Positions 32,588-43,436 of a DNA stretch of 64,000 nt are shown one piece after another. The notes beneath the pieces are model-generated. The model was not told the origin of the DNA. It did not search any database and saw only the letters and a list, made by a program, of their open reading frames with translations. The DNA is taken from positions 76,252,012 to 76,316,011 of the forward strand of contig CM042152.1 of the NCBI GenBank assembly GCA_023376005.1, given 5' to 3'. The first letter of the stretch is position 1, and every line of letters starts with the position of its first letter. The stretch is from Doryteuthis pealeii (lineage: Eukaryota; Mollusca; Cephalopoda; Myopsida; Loliginidae). The position numbers were made by a program, and so were the translations under genes.

Positions 32588-32679
32588 ATTTGGCTTGGTT
32601 TCTTTGTTCAATGGCATATCAACCTTCGAATGTCATTTACTACCAAAGCCATCCTTGAAAAAGAACAGTAATTGTACTA
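32216..32679. repeat. Large inverted duplication carrying SINE-C pieces
   Basis: The left arm (about 32216-32430) and right arm (about 32470-32679) are inverted copies around a (TA)n centre. Each arm has a SINE-C 3' segment, a CATA/TATA microsatellite, TTATTTTCTTATTCTTTATCG and a SINE-C tRNA-like head (GTGGCGTAGTGGCTAAAC). The microsatellites have diverged in length between arms. Confidence 0.75.
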
Positions 32680-32755
32680 TTTAGCCTATAACTGAAGGGA
32701 TGGAGGGATTCATACCTTTCCCAAGGGTATTAGTCAAAAAGTAAATGCCATGGGG
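32608..32755 (-). repeat. SINE-C fragment
   Basis: It continues beyond the palindrome's right arm with CCTATAACTGAAGGGATGG and ACCTTTCCCAAGGGTATTAG. Confidence 0.65.
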
Positions 32756-32949
32756 ACTGCCCCATTATCATAATGGTAACACAATTTTGTTTTCTAAAAA
32801 TTACAAAATGGTCTAAAAGAAATTTAAATATATTCATGATTTTTTCGCTGGTAATAACTAGATACACTACACTACTTAATACATAATAGGGTAACAAAAA
32901 TTTTATAAGCAAGTTGTGGATACATTTCTATGTGACAGTAGGTAAATAT

Positions 32950-33235
32950 TTTCCTGGCTCCCCACCAGGTTGGATTAACACATGGTCTTTTTAATATGAG
33001 GAGCCATGCACAAACCGAAGCTCGTGTAGAGGCCTGTGCAAAAAGTGTGTGTATCCCTTCAGCATTACCCTGTTTGGGGTGCCTCAGGCACCAGGCAATA
33101 AACCCAGCCCTGCCCATTATAGACAAGGGGGCAGGTGTTGTCTGGGTGGATGGTCTCCTGGGGTTCACACTGTTTAATTATAATATCTTACCGGTCGAGA
33201 GGCCAAATCCACTGAAGAACAGATTATTTACATCA
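32950..33235 (+). repeat. Repeat family P copy
   Basis: CACAAACCGAAGCTCGTG, GCACCAGGCAATAAACCCAG and GGGCAGGTGTTGTCTGG match the copy at 35280-35525. Confidence 0.6.
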
Positions 33236-33326
33236 CTGACCAAAGTGACGAATGTCCCAGCAACCAGTTAGGAATGTAAAATTCTAAAATGATTTTTTCC
33301 CTTGTAATAACTAGGTAGACTACACT

Positions 33327-33561
33327 AAGTTGGTAGAGCATCCGGCTCAGAACCACTAGGTTGCAGGTTCTATACCGGCCCTCGCCAACTCCATGCATGA
33401 GTAGAACAGGGATCTGTGTAGTAAAGTGGGGAGCTGATGGTAGATGTGGCTCTCCACCTCAGATGCAAAAACAATCACCCTGGTCTAGCACTAGTGAAAA
33501 AGGGATAGACTCTCTCACTGTCTGGCTGATACTGACAATAGGCCACTCTGTCGACTTTTAC
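33327..33561 (+). repeat. SINE-B copy
   Basis: The head is AAGTTGGTAGAGCATCCGGC with GCAGGTTCTATACCGGCCC (B box). The body CAGGGATCTGTGTAGTAAAG continues to the 3' end GGCCACTCTGTCGACTTTTA. The most intact plus-strand copy. Confidence 0.8.
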
Positions 33562-33873
33562 TTAATACATTACATAATAGGGTAATGTGGATTTTATAAG
33601 CAAGTTGTGGGTACATTTTAATATGACAGTTGCACTGATAGTTGGTTATTGTTTAAATCACTGACCAAAGAGAAGAATATCCAAATGAATAGTTTGGAAT
33701 GTAAAATAAAATAACAATATGTCGTGAATAGCACGTTGATGTTGTTATGGTTTTGATCGACAGGTCAACAGCTAAAAGTAGAATTGTTTTCGAGAAACTT
33801 GACAGAAACTTGCTAAGAGTTAGATGATTTGTAGGGTCATTGAAAATAACACAAAGAAATTCAGTAATGGAAC

Positions 33874-34865
33874 CAGGGTTGCAGTGTCGGAGTTGGAGGG
33901 AATTAAGGATTTGGGATGGAGTCGGAGTTGGAGGGAATTAAGGATTTGGGATGGAGTCGGAGTTGGAGGGAATTAAGAATTTGCGATGGATGGAGTCGGA
34001 GTTGGAGGGAATTAAGAATTTGAATGGAGTCGGAGTTGGAGGGAATTAAGAATTGCGGGAGTCGGAGTTGGAGGGAATTAAGAATTTGCGATGGAGTCGG
34101 AGTTGGAGGAATTAGGATTTGCGATGGAGTCGGAGTTGGAGGGAATTAAGGATTTGCGATGGAGTCGGAGTTGGAGGGAATTAAGGATTTGCGATGGAGT
34201 CGGAGTTGGAGGGAATTAAGGATTTGCGATGGAGTCGGAGTTGGAGGAATTAAGGATTTGGGATGGAGTCGGAGTTGGAGGAATTAAGGATTTGGGATGG
34301 AGTCGGAGTTGGAGGAATTAAGGATTTGGGATGGAGTCGGAGTTGGAGGGAATTAAGGATTTGGGATGGAGTCGCGGAAGGGAATTAAGGATTTGGAGTC
34401 GGAGTTGGAGGGAATTAAGGATTTGGGATGGATTCGGAGTTGGAGGAATTAAGGATTTGGGATGGAGTCGGAGTTGGAGGGAATTAAGGATTTGGGATGG
34501 AGTCGGAGTTGGAGGGAATTAAGGATTTGGGATGGAGTCGGAGTTGGAGGGAATTAAGAATTTGGGATGGAGTCGGAGTTGGAGGGAATTAAGGATTTGG
34601 ATGGAGTCGGAGTTGGAGGGAATTAAGGATTTGGGATGGAGTCGGAGTTGGAGGGAATTAAGAATTTGGGATGGAGTCGGAGTTGGAGGAATTAAGGATT
34701 TGGGATGGAGTCGGAGTTGGAGGGAATTAAGGATTTGGGATGGAGTCGGAGTTGGAGGGAATTAAGAATTTGGGATGGAGTCGGAGTTGGAGGGAATTAA
34801 GAATTTGGGATGGAGTCGGAGTTGGAGGGAATTAAGGATTTGGGATGGAGTCAGAGTTGGTATCC
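33874..34865. repeat. 35-bp satellite nested in a hAT-like terminus, about 28 units
   Basis: Array of GGAGTCGGAGTTGGAGGGAATTAAGGATTTGGGAT with 1-4 bp length variants. It starts inside CAGGGTTGCAGTGTCGGAG at 33874, a hAT-type end like that of the MITE at 18627-18916, and stops near GAGTCAGAGTTGGTATCC. Plus-strand open frames over it (MESELEGIKDLG-type) are artefacts of a 35-bp unit. Confidence 0.85.
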
Positions 34866-35036
34866 TAGGAATATGTTAGTTACTATTCCACTGGCACTCT
34901 CATCATTCCTTATCATGTTTCTAGAATTAACTATTTAATAACCATGCTTCTATTTAGGAAATCTATTTATCCATCTCCTTCCCAACTCAGGGTAAGATCG
35001 TAAGGCATAATGGATAGTATAAGAGAGATTTTGATT

Positions 35037-35265
35037 TCTTTTTTATTGACATATCAAACTTCATGGGTTATTGAATGCCAAAGCCATCCTTGTTAAAATA
35101 ACAGTAGTAGTACTATTAACCCATAACTGGAGAGGTGAGGGTGTTTATACCTTTCCCAAGGGAATTAATCCAAAAATGAATGTAATAACGTGACTGGAGT
35201 TCGAAATCACTTACCACAATCCCGCAGTCCAGTACTTTATCCACTATGCCACTGTGACTCTCCTC
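35037..35265 (-). repeat. SINE-C copy
   Basis: Minus-strand head CAGTGGCATAGTGGATAAAG and GATTTCGAACTCCAG (B box), body, and 3' end TTTGATATGTCAATAAAAAA. Confidence 0.8.
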
Positions 35266-35279
35266 AGACTGAATTGTAT

Positions 35280-35525
35280 TTACCTTAACCTACCTTTTGG
35301 TCAGGATGCAACACAAGGTCTTTTTAACGTGGGAAGCCACGCACAAACCAAAGCTCATGTGATAGCTTGTGCAAAAAAATGCATGGTCCCTGTCACCATT
35401 CCTTGGGATGCCTCAGTAAACCTGGGCAGTAAACCCAGCCATGTGCCTTTAAACCGAGTGGGCAGGTGTTGCCTGGGGAGACGGCTCCCAGGGAACATGC
35501 GGTTAATTTACTCTAAATTTAGAAA
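35280..35525 (+). repeat. Repeat family P copy
   Basis: TTTTAACGTGGGAAGCCACG, CAGTAAACCCAGCCATG and GGGCAGGTGTTGCCTGGGG. Confidence 0.6.
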
Positions 35526-35802
35526 CAGACTGGACACCCTAATTTTTGATAAGGCAACCAGTCTATAAGGAAACACTTGGATTCAAAGCCATACAGGTGT
35601 TATTTTAGAATCTATGGTGCACCTTACTTCTGTTATCAGCTCATCTCAACAAAAGTAAGGTTGCTTCAGCTTAATTAACAGTTGTCATCGATGCTGATGG
35701 AAGGATATTTTTAAATGTACATCTCTTCTTAGTACATCATCACGTGTTATTATTATTATTAGTGAAATAGATCATTAATTAGGACTGAGCCTATTCTAGT
35801 AG

Positions 35803-36046
35803 TGACCACCCCAAGCAGAGTTTAACAGGTTTGAATTCAGAGTTTTCCTTCTCCTTGACTGGTTGCCTAACCAAGGTTAAAGAGCCCAGTTTGCCCTACT
35901 ATTTTACCCATAGCTGGAGAGAGAGTGGTTGGATTCATACCTTTCCCAAGAGTATTAGTGCAATGTGAACTGTAGCTTCATCCAGAATTTGAACTCAGGT
36001 CGACAAGTCCATTTCTTACGACTAACCATTATACCATGGCCTCTAA
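35803..36046 (-). repeat. SINE-A copy
   Basis: The head with GAGGCCATGGTATAATGG and TGAGTTCAAATTCTGG is followed by the body to CTCTGCTTGGGG. Confidence 0.75.
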
Positions 36047-36119
36047 CATTGTTATTATTATTCGTGGTTATCTGTGGCTTTTCACAAATATTTAGGGTGG
36101 CCTGAAAAGTTCATATTGT

Positions 36120-36405
36120 TGGATTTTGTGTAAAGTATTCAACTCTGTTACAAGATGAATGCAAGACTAAAACTAGAGTTTGGTAGGTGGCTTATATGGA
36201 GCTTTGGATTGTCCCATTATGAACTCAGGCAAGTTCATTTCCTGAGTTCTGATTGGCTGTTGGACTTCAGGGTTAGTAAGATCAGGGATAAGTACCCACT
36301 CTTCAGCCACCACTTTGCATTATGCCAGCAGCATGCAAGGACTGTATTAAGTTACAGCTTGCCTGTTGTTCTTGTCTGCTAACTCGACAGTAGTTAGAAC
36401 CCCAC
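36120..36405 (+). repeat. LTR-like repeat family O, copy 2
   Basis: It contains CTGAGTTCTGATTGGCTG (inverted CCAAT) and, ~30 bp on, AGTAAGATCAGGGATAAGTACC, ending near CGACAGTAGTTAGAA. Matches the copies at 4372 (minus) and 59785. Confidence 0.45.
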
Positions 36406-36614
36406 TGCAATGGTGAGTATCATTGTTTCTATATCTGGGGGATAACTTCTACACATATGACGTCATATCTACTGATGATAACTTTGTCTGATTAGTTCTT
36501 TTTAATTCATCTTTGGTCGTTGCACAGAATTTTGTTTGTCTCTTGTTCACCCATTTTCAATACACAATAATTAAGACGATTGCAATCTAGGGAGTTATTC
36601 TTGACTATTCACCT

Positions 36615-36745
36615 TGCACTAAATAACACGGGAAAGGCATGCATCCATTCCTCCCCACCCCTAAGCTATGAATAAAATAGTAGGGCAGACTAGCCTTGGT
36701 TAGAGCAACCAGTCAAGGAGAAGGAAACACACTGTATTCAAAATC
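36615..36745 (+). repeat. SINE-A fragment
   Basis: GGAAAGGCATGCATCCATTC through AGTAGGGCAGACTAGCCTTGG. Head and tail absent. Confidence 0.6.
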
Positions 36746-37166
36746 CAAGGAATGTTATTTTAAGAATCTGTAGTGCACCTTACTTCTGTAATCAGCTCAT
36801 CCCAAAAATGAGGCTGATTCTCACAAAAACCTTCACCGCTATAAATAAATCACCTGCTAAGCTCATTTACTAAGCTTTAGCTTAGTTAATGGTTGTCATC
36901 GATGCTGATGGATGGATATTATTAGAGGTACATCTCTTCTTAGTACATTTTTCACGTGTTATTGTTATTCGTGGTTATCTGTGGGTTTTTTTTTTTTTTT
37001 ACAAATATCTAGGGTGGACTGAAAATTTCATAGGCTGAAAAGTTCATATAATAACAACATACGTACTGTTCATGACTTTTTCTTAGTTCTCTTCAATCCA
37101 TTTTTAGTGTTGAACAGAGTTTTGTTCGTCTCTCATTCAACTGTGCCCCACATATAATAATTAAGT

Positions 37167-37497
37167 TGGTTGGTCGGATTTTATGGCATGTCAACCCATT
37201 GGGTCATTTTATGCCGAAAACATTTTGTTTTATTCATTCTTTATGGGTACTCAGTTTTTCTTAAAACACATTTTGTTCTATTTATCCTATAGATGGGATC
37301 CTAACAGGTACTACCACTCCGGGGTCAGAGTGGATCTGGGAGCAATGGTGATGAAGGGGTGCTCCACATTCCCCATACCTCCAGAACTAGAAGCTCACCA
37401 TCAGATAGAGTTTAACTTTATACCAAGGACAATTAGCCCCTCAGCTATCAACTTCTAGCACATATATGATAAAAAGGGTTGGGGCTTGCTATAAGTA
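37167..37497 (+). repeat. Repeat family D copy
   Basis: GGTTGGTCGGATTTTATGGC start, GGAGCAATGGTGATGAAGG middle, and GATAAAAAGGGTTGGGGC end. Confidence 0.7.
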
Positions 37498-37692
37498 ATA
37501 ATTAAGAAAAATAAACTTCATTTGGTCATATTCCATTAGAGAATTTTGGTCAGCCCATAAACTTTTCAACCGACTCTCATACAAGTTTGGGGTCCTCTCT
37601 CTAGTTTTCTATCACATATTTTCTGTCACACTGTATCTTATTTCATCACTAACAATCTTTCTTCCCACCACAGGTTCTCTCCCCCTCATATA

Positions 37693-37850
37693 TATAAGTT
37701 AAGGTAGCGTGGACATGGAGTCAAACAGCACCTGGTAACTGACAGTTTCTCGTCTATGCCATCTTCAGACATGGTCTAAAGATCTCATAGGTGAGAAACT
37801 GTCAGTAACCAGGCAGCGTTGACTCCACGTCCATGCTATTTTAACTTAAA
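37693..37850. mobile_element. Foldback element with hammerhead-like arms
   Basis: CGTGGACATGGAGTCAAACAG is inverted as GTTGACTCCACGTCCATG around a centre near 37770. Both arms carry GAGAAACTGTCAG, the GAAA/stem III half of a hammerhead. The left-arm (minus) core is CUGAAGA, the right-arm core CUAAAGA. Confidence 0.55.
37772..37811 (+). ncRNA. Degenerate hammerhead (right arm)
   Basis: Stem I UGGU/ACCA, core CUAAAGA (G5 changed), weak stem II UCUC/GUGA, GAAA, stem III ACU/AGU, then A17. G5 is invariant in active hammerheads, so it is probably dead. Confidence 0.4.
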
Positions 37851-37928
37851 TATGAATGGTTTATCACTGCTTACTCATAAATATAGCACCCATATTATTT
37901 ATAACATAAAAGTAGCTGTTAAGTCAAG

Positions 37929-37970
37929 CCACACTGGTGAGATGTAAACATCAAAACACTGTGTCTGTGG
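37929..37970 (+). ncRNA. Hammerhead ribozyme, two core substitutions
   Basis: Stem I CCACA/UGUGG, core CUGGUGA (A6 to G), stem II GAUGU/ACAUC, AAAA in place of GAAA, stem III ACAC/GUGU, C17. Same family as 31903-31944, with stem II changed on both sides yet still paired. Core changes imply it is inactive. Confidence 0.65.
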
Positions 37971-38001
37971 ATGACACATACACACACATATATATATGAA
38001 G

Positions 38002-38161
38002 AGAAAGTGGAAGTGTTTCCTCAAATTATCAAAAGCCTGATGAAGATCTATTGAAACAGATCGAAACACTGCAGCATTAGCGAAATAAACATCACTCGTT
38101 TTATGAACCTGTGTTTTTTCAATTTTTCACTATATTACATATATATATATATATATATATA
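38002..38161 (+). mobile_element. Hammerhead element between TA arrays
   Basis: TA text at about 37989-38000 and 38139-38161 flanks a ~137-bp sequence with the hammerhead at 38037-38080 and the 3' end TTTTTCACTATATTAC. Confidence 0.5.
38037..38080 (+). ncRNA. Hammerhead-like motif
   Basis: CUGAUGA at 38037-38043, extra A, stem II GAUCU/AGAUC (5 bp), GAAA at 38063-38066. Stem III and stem I are poorly formed. Core complete, stems uncertain. Confidence 0.5.
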
Positions 38162-38461
38162 AGTGTCACAAACACTCCCCTAGTGTCAAATAGGAGAACC
38201 ATGAAAAGTAAGGGATGTAATTACTACAAATTTAATTTAAATGGATTCATTTCTGGTTCCTTTTTTTTTCTTTTGGGAGCAAATTTTGGAAATAGCTGCC
38301 CGAGTTGAAATAGTTACTAGAGTTTGATTTTAAGTTGGAGACTTCGTTCTGCCTCAAATTTTGAGTCGTTTTTCTGTAATTGTTTTTTCACACCCATCTC
38401 ATTGAGATGTTTTGGGTTTTTTTACCTCGTGTGTCATTGATAAATTTTGCCACATGATTGT

Positions 38462-38703
38462 TTAACTCTTTGCCTACCAAACTTCCCCCACGGCTGTACC
38501 AAATTTTCTTAGTATTTTTTACCTTTATGATGGAATATTTCAAAGTTCACTATCTATTCACCTCAGAACTCATTCTATTCAAATAAAGTCCTATTATTAT
38601 TATTGTAATCTGAGTCCTTCTGCTCAATTATAATGAACTAACCAGTTTTTGTACTTTGCTTGGGAGAGCCACTGTGAGCGGTTTACAGTAGGCATAGAAT
38701 AAG
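38462..38703. mobile_element. piggyBac-like MITE, copy 2
   Basis: It starts TTAACTCTTTGCCTACCAAA. The right end GTAGGCATAGAATAA is a decayed form of the copy-1 terminus, so its TTAA is lost. Interior closely matches 22915-23169. Confidence 0.7.
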
Positions 38704-38939
38704 GAAAATTGATTTCTAGATCAGCAGAAGAAATAAATTCTTGGAAGTAACCGTCTCCATTTTTTTTCTAAATATTATTCTTTTCCTTCCACATGACTAG
38801 CAGACAAATTAGTGCATGGTTGTGTGATCATTTTATCACCCTTCACATATTTCAAATAGTTAAATTTTAGTTTAAAATTAAAACTAAAATTAATTTAAAG
38901 TTAACATTTACTTAATCTTCTAATATAATAATTATAATG

Positions 38940-39440
38940 GATTATGATAATTATTATTATTATAATTATTATTATAATTATAATAATTCTTATTTTAATA
39001 ATTTTTATAATAATTATAATAATAATTATAATAATTCTTATTTTAATAATTATTATAATAATTATAATAATTATTATTATAATTATTATTATAATTTATC
39101 ATAATAATTATTATTATAATAATTATTAATTATAATTATCATAATATTATTATAATTATATAATTATTAATTATAATATTATATATTATAATAATAATTA
39201 TTATTATAATAATATATAATAATTATTATATAATTATTATTTTAATAATTATCATAATTCTTATTATAATAATTATTATTATAATTATCATAATTCTTAT
39301 TATAATAATTATAATAATTCTTATTATTCAAACTTATTACTTAATAATAAATTCTAATAAAAATTATATATTTTATAAATAATACAATTATAAATTCTTA
39401 TTATTACAAAATAATTATCATAATAACCATTATAATTGAT
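38940..39440. repeat. TTA/TAA-rich low-complexity tract
   Basis: About 500 bp of ATTATTATAATTATAATAATT text. The Ile-rich plus-strand frame is an artefact. Confidence 0.9.
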
Positions 39441-41740
39441 TATGATTGATTATGATTTTATAATCAAAACTAAAATTAATTAATACATCTTGCTTAATTT
39501 TCTAATATAATAAAAGATAGAAATTCTGTACAGGTGTTTCTTTGTTAACATAATATAGTAAACATGTTTGTTATTTTTAACACTCATTGTATAATGCTAT
39601 CCTTTAATATTAACTAACATTTAATATTAAATTTCTTGCATTATACACAAGTAAATGCAGTAAAAAAACAAAAAAAACAATTCTGACATTTTTCTTAAAA
39701 TTTCTATTCCATCTTTATTTACTAATAAAAGTAGATATGACCAAATAAAATTACTTAAAGGTTATGATAATTCGAAAAAAACATTTTAACCAAACAGACT
39801 ATCAAGTACATGGATAAATAAATAAATATATAACACGCAAAACACATACACACATGTACAAGACAAACACATGCATATATACAAATACATAAATACACAA
39901 GCAAAACACATACCACATACACATGAAACGCACACACATTCATACATGTAAAAATCTCACACACACAAATATATAAAACCCGCATACACAGACACTCACA
40001 CATATTGTACATATATAAACACATTAATAACATGTATACAAAATATATAACTTAAACACATAACATATGTATATAACATACACATACATACACACAAACT
40101 ATATATAACACAGATAGACTTACACAATAATGTGAAATTATTCAGATAACCCAGTCAAATGTTGAGGGGAAAAATATGGAAATTTGCCATGTCTTGAAAC
40201 GAAGTAGGAAAGTCAAAATATTTTTATCCATTATTATTTTTACTCAACTTGAAAGAATAGAATCATTTATATTATAAGCAAAGGTTTCTATTCAGTACAA
40301 CAAATATGATCAGTTTAAAAATAAAACAAATTTCTTTAACAAATCAATAATATTGTTTATACATATAATAACCATCTTTATTGAATAATAATAATACTTC
40401 TGTCCCAAAATAGTAATTATATTCAGTGTATGAAATTTAAATCCAAATATTACAACAATAAAACGCATACACACACACACACACACATATATAAAAACAT
40501 ACAAACACATAAAGCACACATATTAAACAAACACGCACACACAGATACACCTACTCACACACACGCACATACATTAAACTTACATATATTGCATACACAT
40601 AAAAATATTGATAGCTTACATACAAAATATATAACATACACACATACATATGACATACAGACACACACACACACAATATATGTATATGTTACAACTATTA
40701 TCTGACAGAGGCCATAATTTTAAGCTTAAAAAAATTGATCCAGGGATGCAGCAAATGACCTGTTTCCCCCACACCAATGCAGGACATGCACATTTCTAAT
40801 ACATATGTACTTAGTTAAAGTCATGTACCTAAAAAAAAAAAGAAAAAAAAAAGAACCCGCCTGTGTTTCCTACAAACATATACATTGGGCCAGAAATCAG
40901 CTAATATAGAAAAAGAAAATAAATTCAGGTCAGACTTGGCCGACACAAGTTGTAAATCATAATATATAATGATTAATACGATGACAAAGAAAACAATAGA
41001 CAGATAAGCCTAAGTGGAAATTGAATTTGGCATTAACAAAGTAGAGAAACATTACTGTATGAATAAAATTGTATTCACCTTGAACTATTATACAATTCAG
41101 AGATACAGTGTTTGAAAAATAAAAAATAAGAATTTAAAAAAAAGACTTAAAGAAATTAGAATATGACCTTTGCCAAGTCCTTGGAAAAAATAGAAAATAA
41201 ATCTATTTGGAAAGTCTTCTCATGTCTTTTTCTTTTTTTTTTTAAAGACAAAATTTATTTTGTTATAGGAATGATGTCTCTGTCCCCAAAGAAATTAGTA
41301 CATTTAATGTATTGAAATTTATAGGCAAACGTTTACAAATATCATCAGATTTGAATAATAATTGTAAAACTCAATATGAATTATTTTACTACAAAAGTAA
41401 TAATAAAAGTCAAAATAGAACTATTTGTCTGAATTTTTGAGATGAGGCTTGATAATTTGTATTATTTAGATTTTTTGGACTGTTTTCCTCATCTTTATTG
41501 TTATATACACAGCATTTCAATCATTGTACCTTCCAGCCTTCTTCAGGTGTTTCTTGTCTAGCTGTGTCTTAATCGTAATCAGGTTCCAGAGTTCAACAAG
41601 AAACACTTGAAGACCGGATAGCACATCAGCCGAAATGTTGTGTATGTAACAATAAACATGAGGACAAAAGTCTGAAAAATCTAAATAATACAAAAAAATT
41701 AATAGTAAAAACATTTTTAAAAACTGATTGGTTGGCATAT
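39441..41740. other. Non-coding; CA-rich simple sequence and one foldback-like patch
   Basis: ACACATACA-rich tracts lie at about 39830-40110 and 40460-40690. An imperfect inverted pair CTTCTTCAGGTGTTTCTTG (41538-41556) and CAAGAAACACTTGAAGACC (41599-41617) is followed by GCCGAAATGTTGTGTATG, reminiscent of the hammerhead family but without a clear stem II. No gene recognised. Confidence 0.4.
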
Positions 41741-41750
41741 CAACCCTTGC

Positions 41751-41806
<56 letters not shown>

Positions 41807-41843
41807 TTGAAAAAACAAGTGTTCCAAAAATAAGATGAATTTA

Positions 41844-41895
41844 TTTATCGATGTTTAAACATTTCGGTTTCTTTAAACCTTCATCAGGATGTATC
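41844..41895 (-). ncRNA. Hammerhead ribozyme (left arm)
   Basis: Inverted identical copy of the right-arm motif. CUGAUGA is complementary to 41881-41887. Cleavage is predicted between 41850 and 41849. Confidence 0.6.
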
Positions 41896-42048
41896 TTGGG
41901 GTGAAAAAATTGATGGATGTTTTATAGATGACAGGAGATGAAAATCTTTATAAAATCTTATTTGTTGTGTGAAAAAAAAAAAGAAAGTTTTTATAAAGAT
42001 TTTCATCTCCTGTCATCTATAAAATATCCATCAATTTCTTCACCCCAA

Positions 42049-42100
42049 GATACATCCTGATGAAGGTTTAAAGAAACCGAAATGTTTAAACATCGATAAA
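42049..42100 (+). ncRNA. Hammerhead ribozyme (right arm)
   Basis: CUGAUGA at 42057-42063, unpaired A, stem II GGUUU/AAACC closing AAAG, GAAA at 42079-42082, stem III AUGU/ACAU, C17 at 42094. Stem I has three pairs (AUC/GAU), then an internal loop. Core complete apart from the extra A. Confidence 0.62.
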
Positions 42101-42176
42101 TAAATTCATCCTATTTTCGGAACACTTGTTTTTTCAAATTTCTTAATATTGTCGGATTTATTTTCCATATTTACTC

Positions 42177-42207
<31 letters not shown>

Positions 42208-42212
<5 letters not shown>

Positions 42213-43353
42213 TCCTCATTTGTCAAAGTCCAGCGGCAGTATACACCATTGGTATCTGCTGTGATTGGTAGTATCTGTCAAAGCAACATATCATATACAC
42301 TTTCAAAGGAAGGCTGTAACTAGTGTGCAGTTACGAAACATAAAGGAAACAGACCCTGTACTAACTACAAAACATAGCCATGTGTTGGGTATTTATGGAT
42401 CAAAGTGTCTACACTGAAAACCAGCAGCCAATCCAGGGAATGATCTTGGCCAAAGTACATAGTGGAAAAACCCAAACCTGTATATAAACCCCCTGATTTT
42501 AAATTCTAAATTTGAATAGAGATGTGTGAACAGCTGATCAAGTCATAATGTCCATCCTAGTGAATAGACATTTCAATTTCCTCTTGTTAAGACAGTTTTT
42601 ATTTGTAATATTGTGGGTCAACAGTCTTGATACTTTCTGATGAGTAGTTTTGGGCGCAATACAGGATTGTTAAATAACCAGTTCTCAGAACTATTGAAAT
42701 TCTAAAAAAAATTGTTTTTATCAACAGTGCAAACTGGCTGAATCCCATCAGAGCATATATATATATACATATTAGTAATGAGTTTAGTCAAAGATAGTCA
42801 AGCAAAAATGCCCTGGTGGACCCCTTACAAATAAGAGCACCATGGTAATGACTTAGGGCACTGTGGTAATTTTTTTTTTTTTTTTTTTTTTTTGTAAAAT
42901 GTAATTTTAATGAAAAAGCTTTAAAAACATGATAGAATAAAATAAACAAAAAGCTTTAAAATCAAATATTTTTATTGACAAATAACATAGATTATGATGA
43001 CTAGAATTATTAGGAAAGATACATTGCAGTGGAAGATTTTTTTTAAAAAATCAAACATAACATTATTAGCTTAGCACATGTTATGGAAAGAATGAGATTG
43101 TTTTTTTTACTGTATACAAATATGAAAATGAAACAAGCACAAAGAACGAATATATTTTCAGGGTTTTTGGATCACAGTTTCAAATTCCAAGAAAAGTTTT
43201 TGCAATGATAAAATGAGTTAATTTTCTCATTTTCTCTTATTTCTTAAATGGATTTTCTTTAAGACAAAAATTACTGTGGACATGACTTGTACTTTGAGGG
43301 CACATTACTATTGAATACGGGGACCATGGCATTTTGCTCTGCTCTAACCACAT

Positions 43354-43357
<4 letters not shown>
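42208..43357. other. Non-coding, nothing recognised
   Basis: A poly-T run at about 42871-42893 and short A/T tracts. No known repeat head or supported frame. Confidence 0.35.
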
Positions 43358-43394
<37 letters not shown>

Positions 43395-43401
43395 TTATTT
43401 A

Positions 43402-43436
<35 letters not shown>

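Larger units (their letters stand above)
41753..42207 (+). mobile_element. Palindromic twin-hammerhead element between (AT)n arrays
   Basis: AT arrays lie at 41753-41800 and about 42180-42207. The arms 41802-41952 and 41991-42142 are inverted copies around a ~38-nt spacer with an A-run. Both carry the same outward-facing hammerhead. The tail after the right arm reads AATATTGTCGGATTTATTTT, then AT repeats. Same architecture as 20641-21050. Confidence 0.7.

Noticed and set aside
34331..34765. Repetitive proteins of MESELEGIKDLG type
   Set aside because: They come from a 35-bp satellite whose length is not a multiple of three. Frames persist only because the unit lacks stops in all three phases.
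38944..39129. Poly-isoleucine open frame
   Set aside because: Direct product of an ATT/TAA low-complexity tract.
39755..40705. Cys/Tyr/Met-rich and His/Thr-rich frames
   Set aside because: They are CA/TA simple-sequence translations.
41538..41660. Hammerhead-like GAAGACC...GCCGAAATGTT near 41.6 kb
   Set aside because: Stem II and stem I do not form convincingly. It is left as a reminiscent foldback only.
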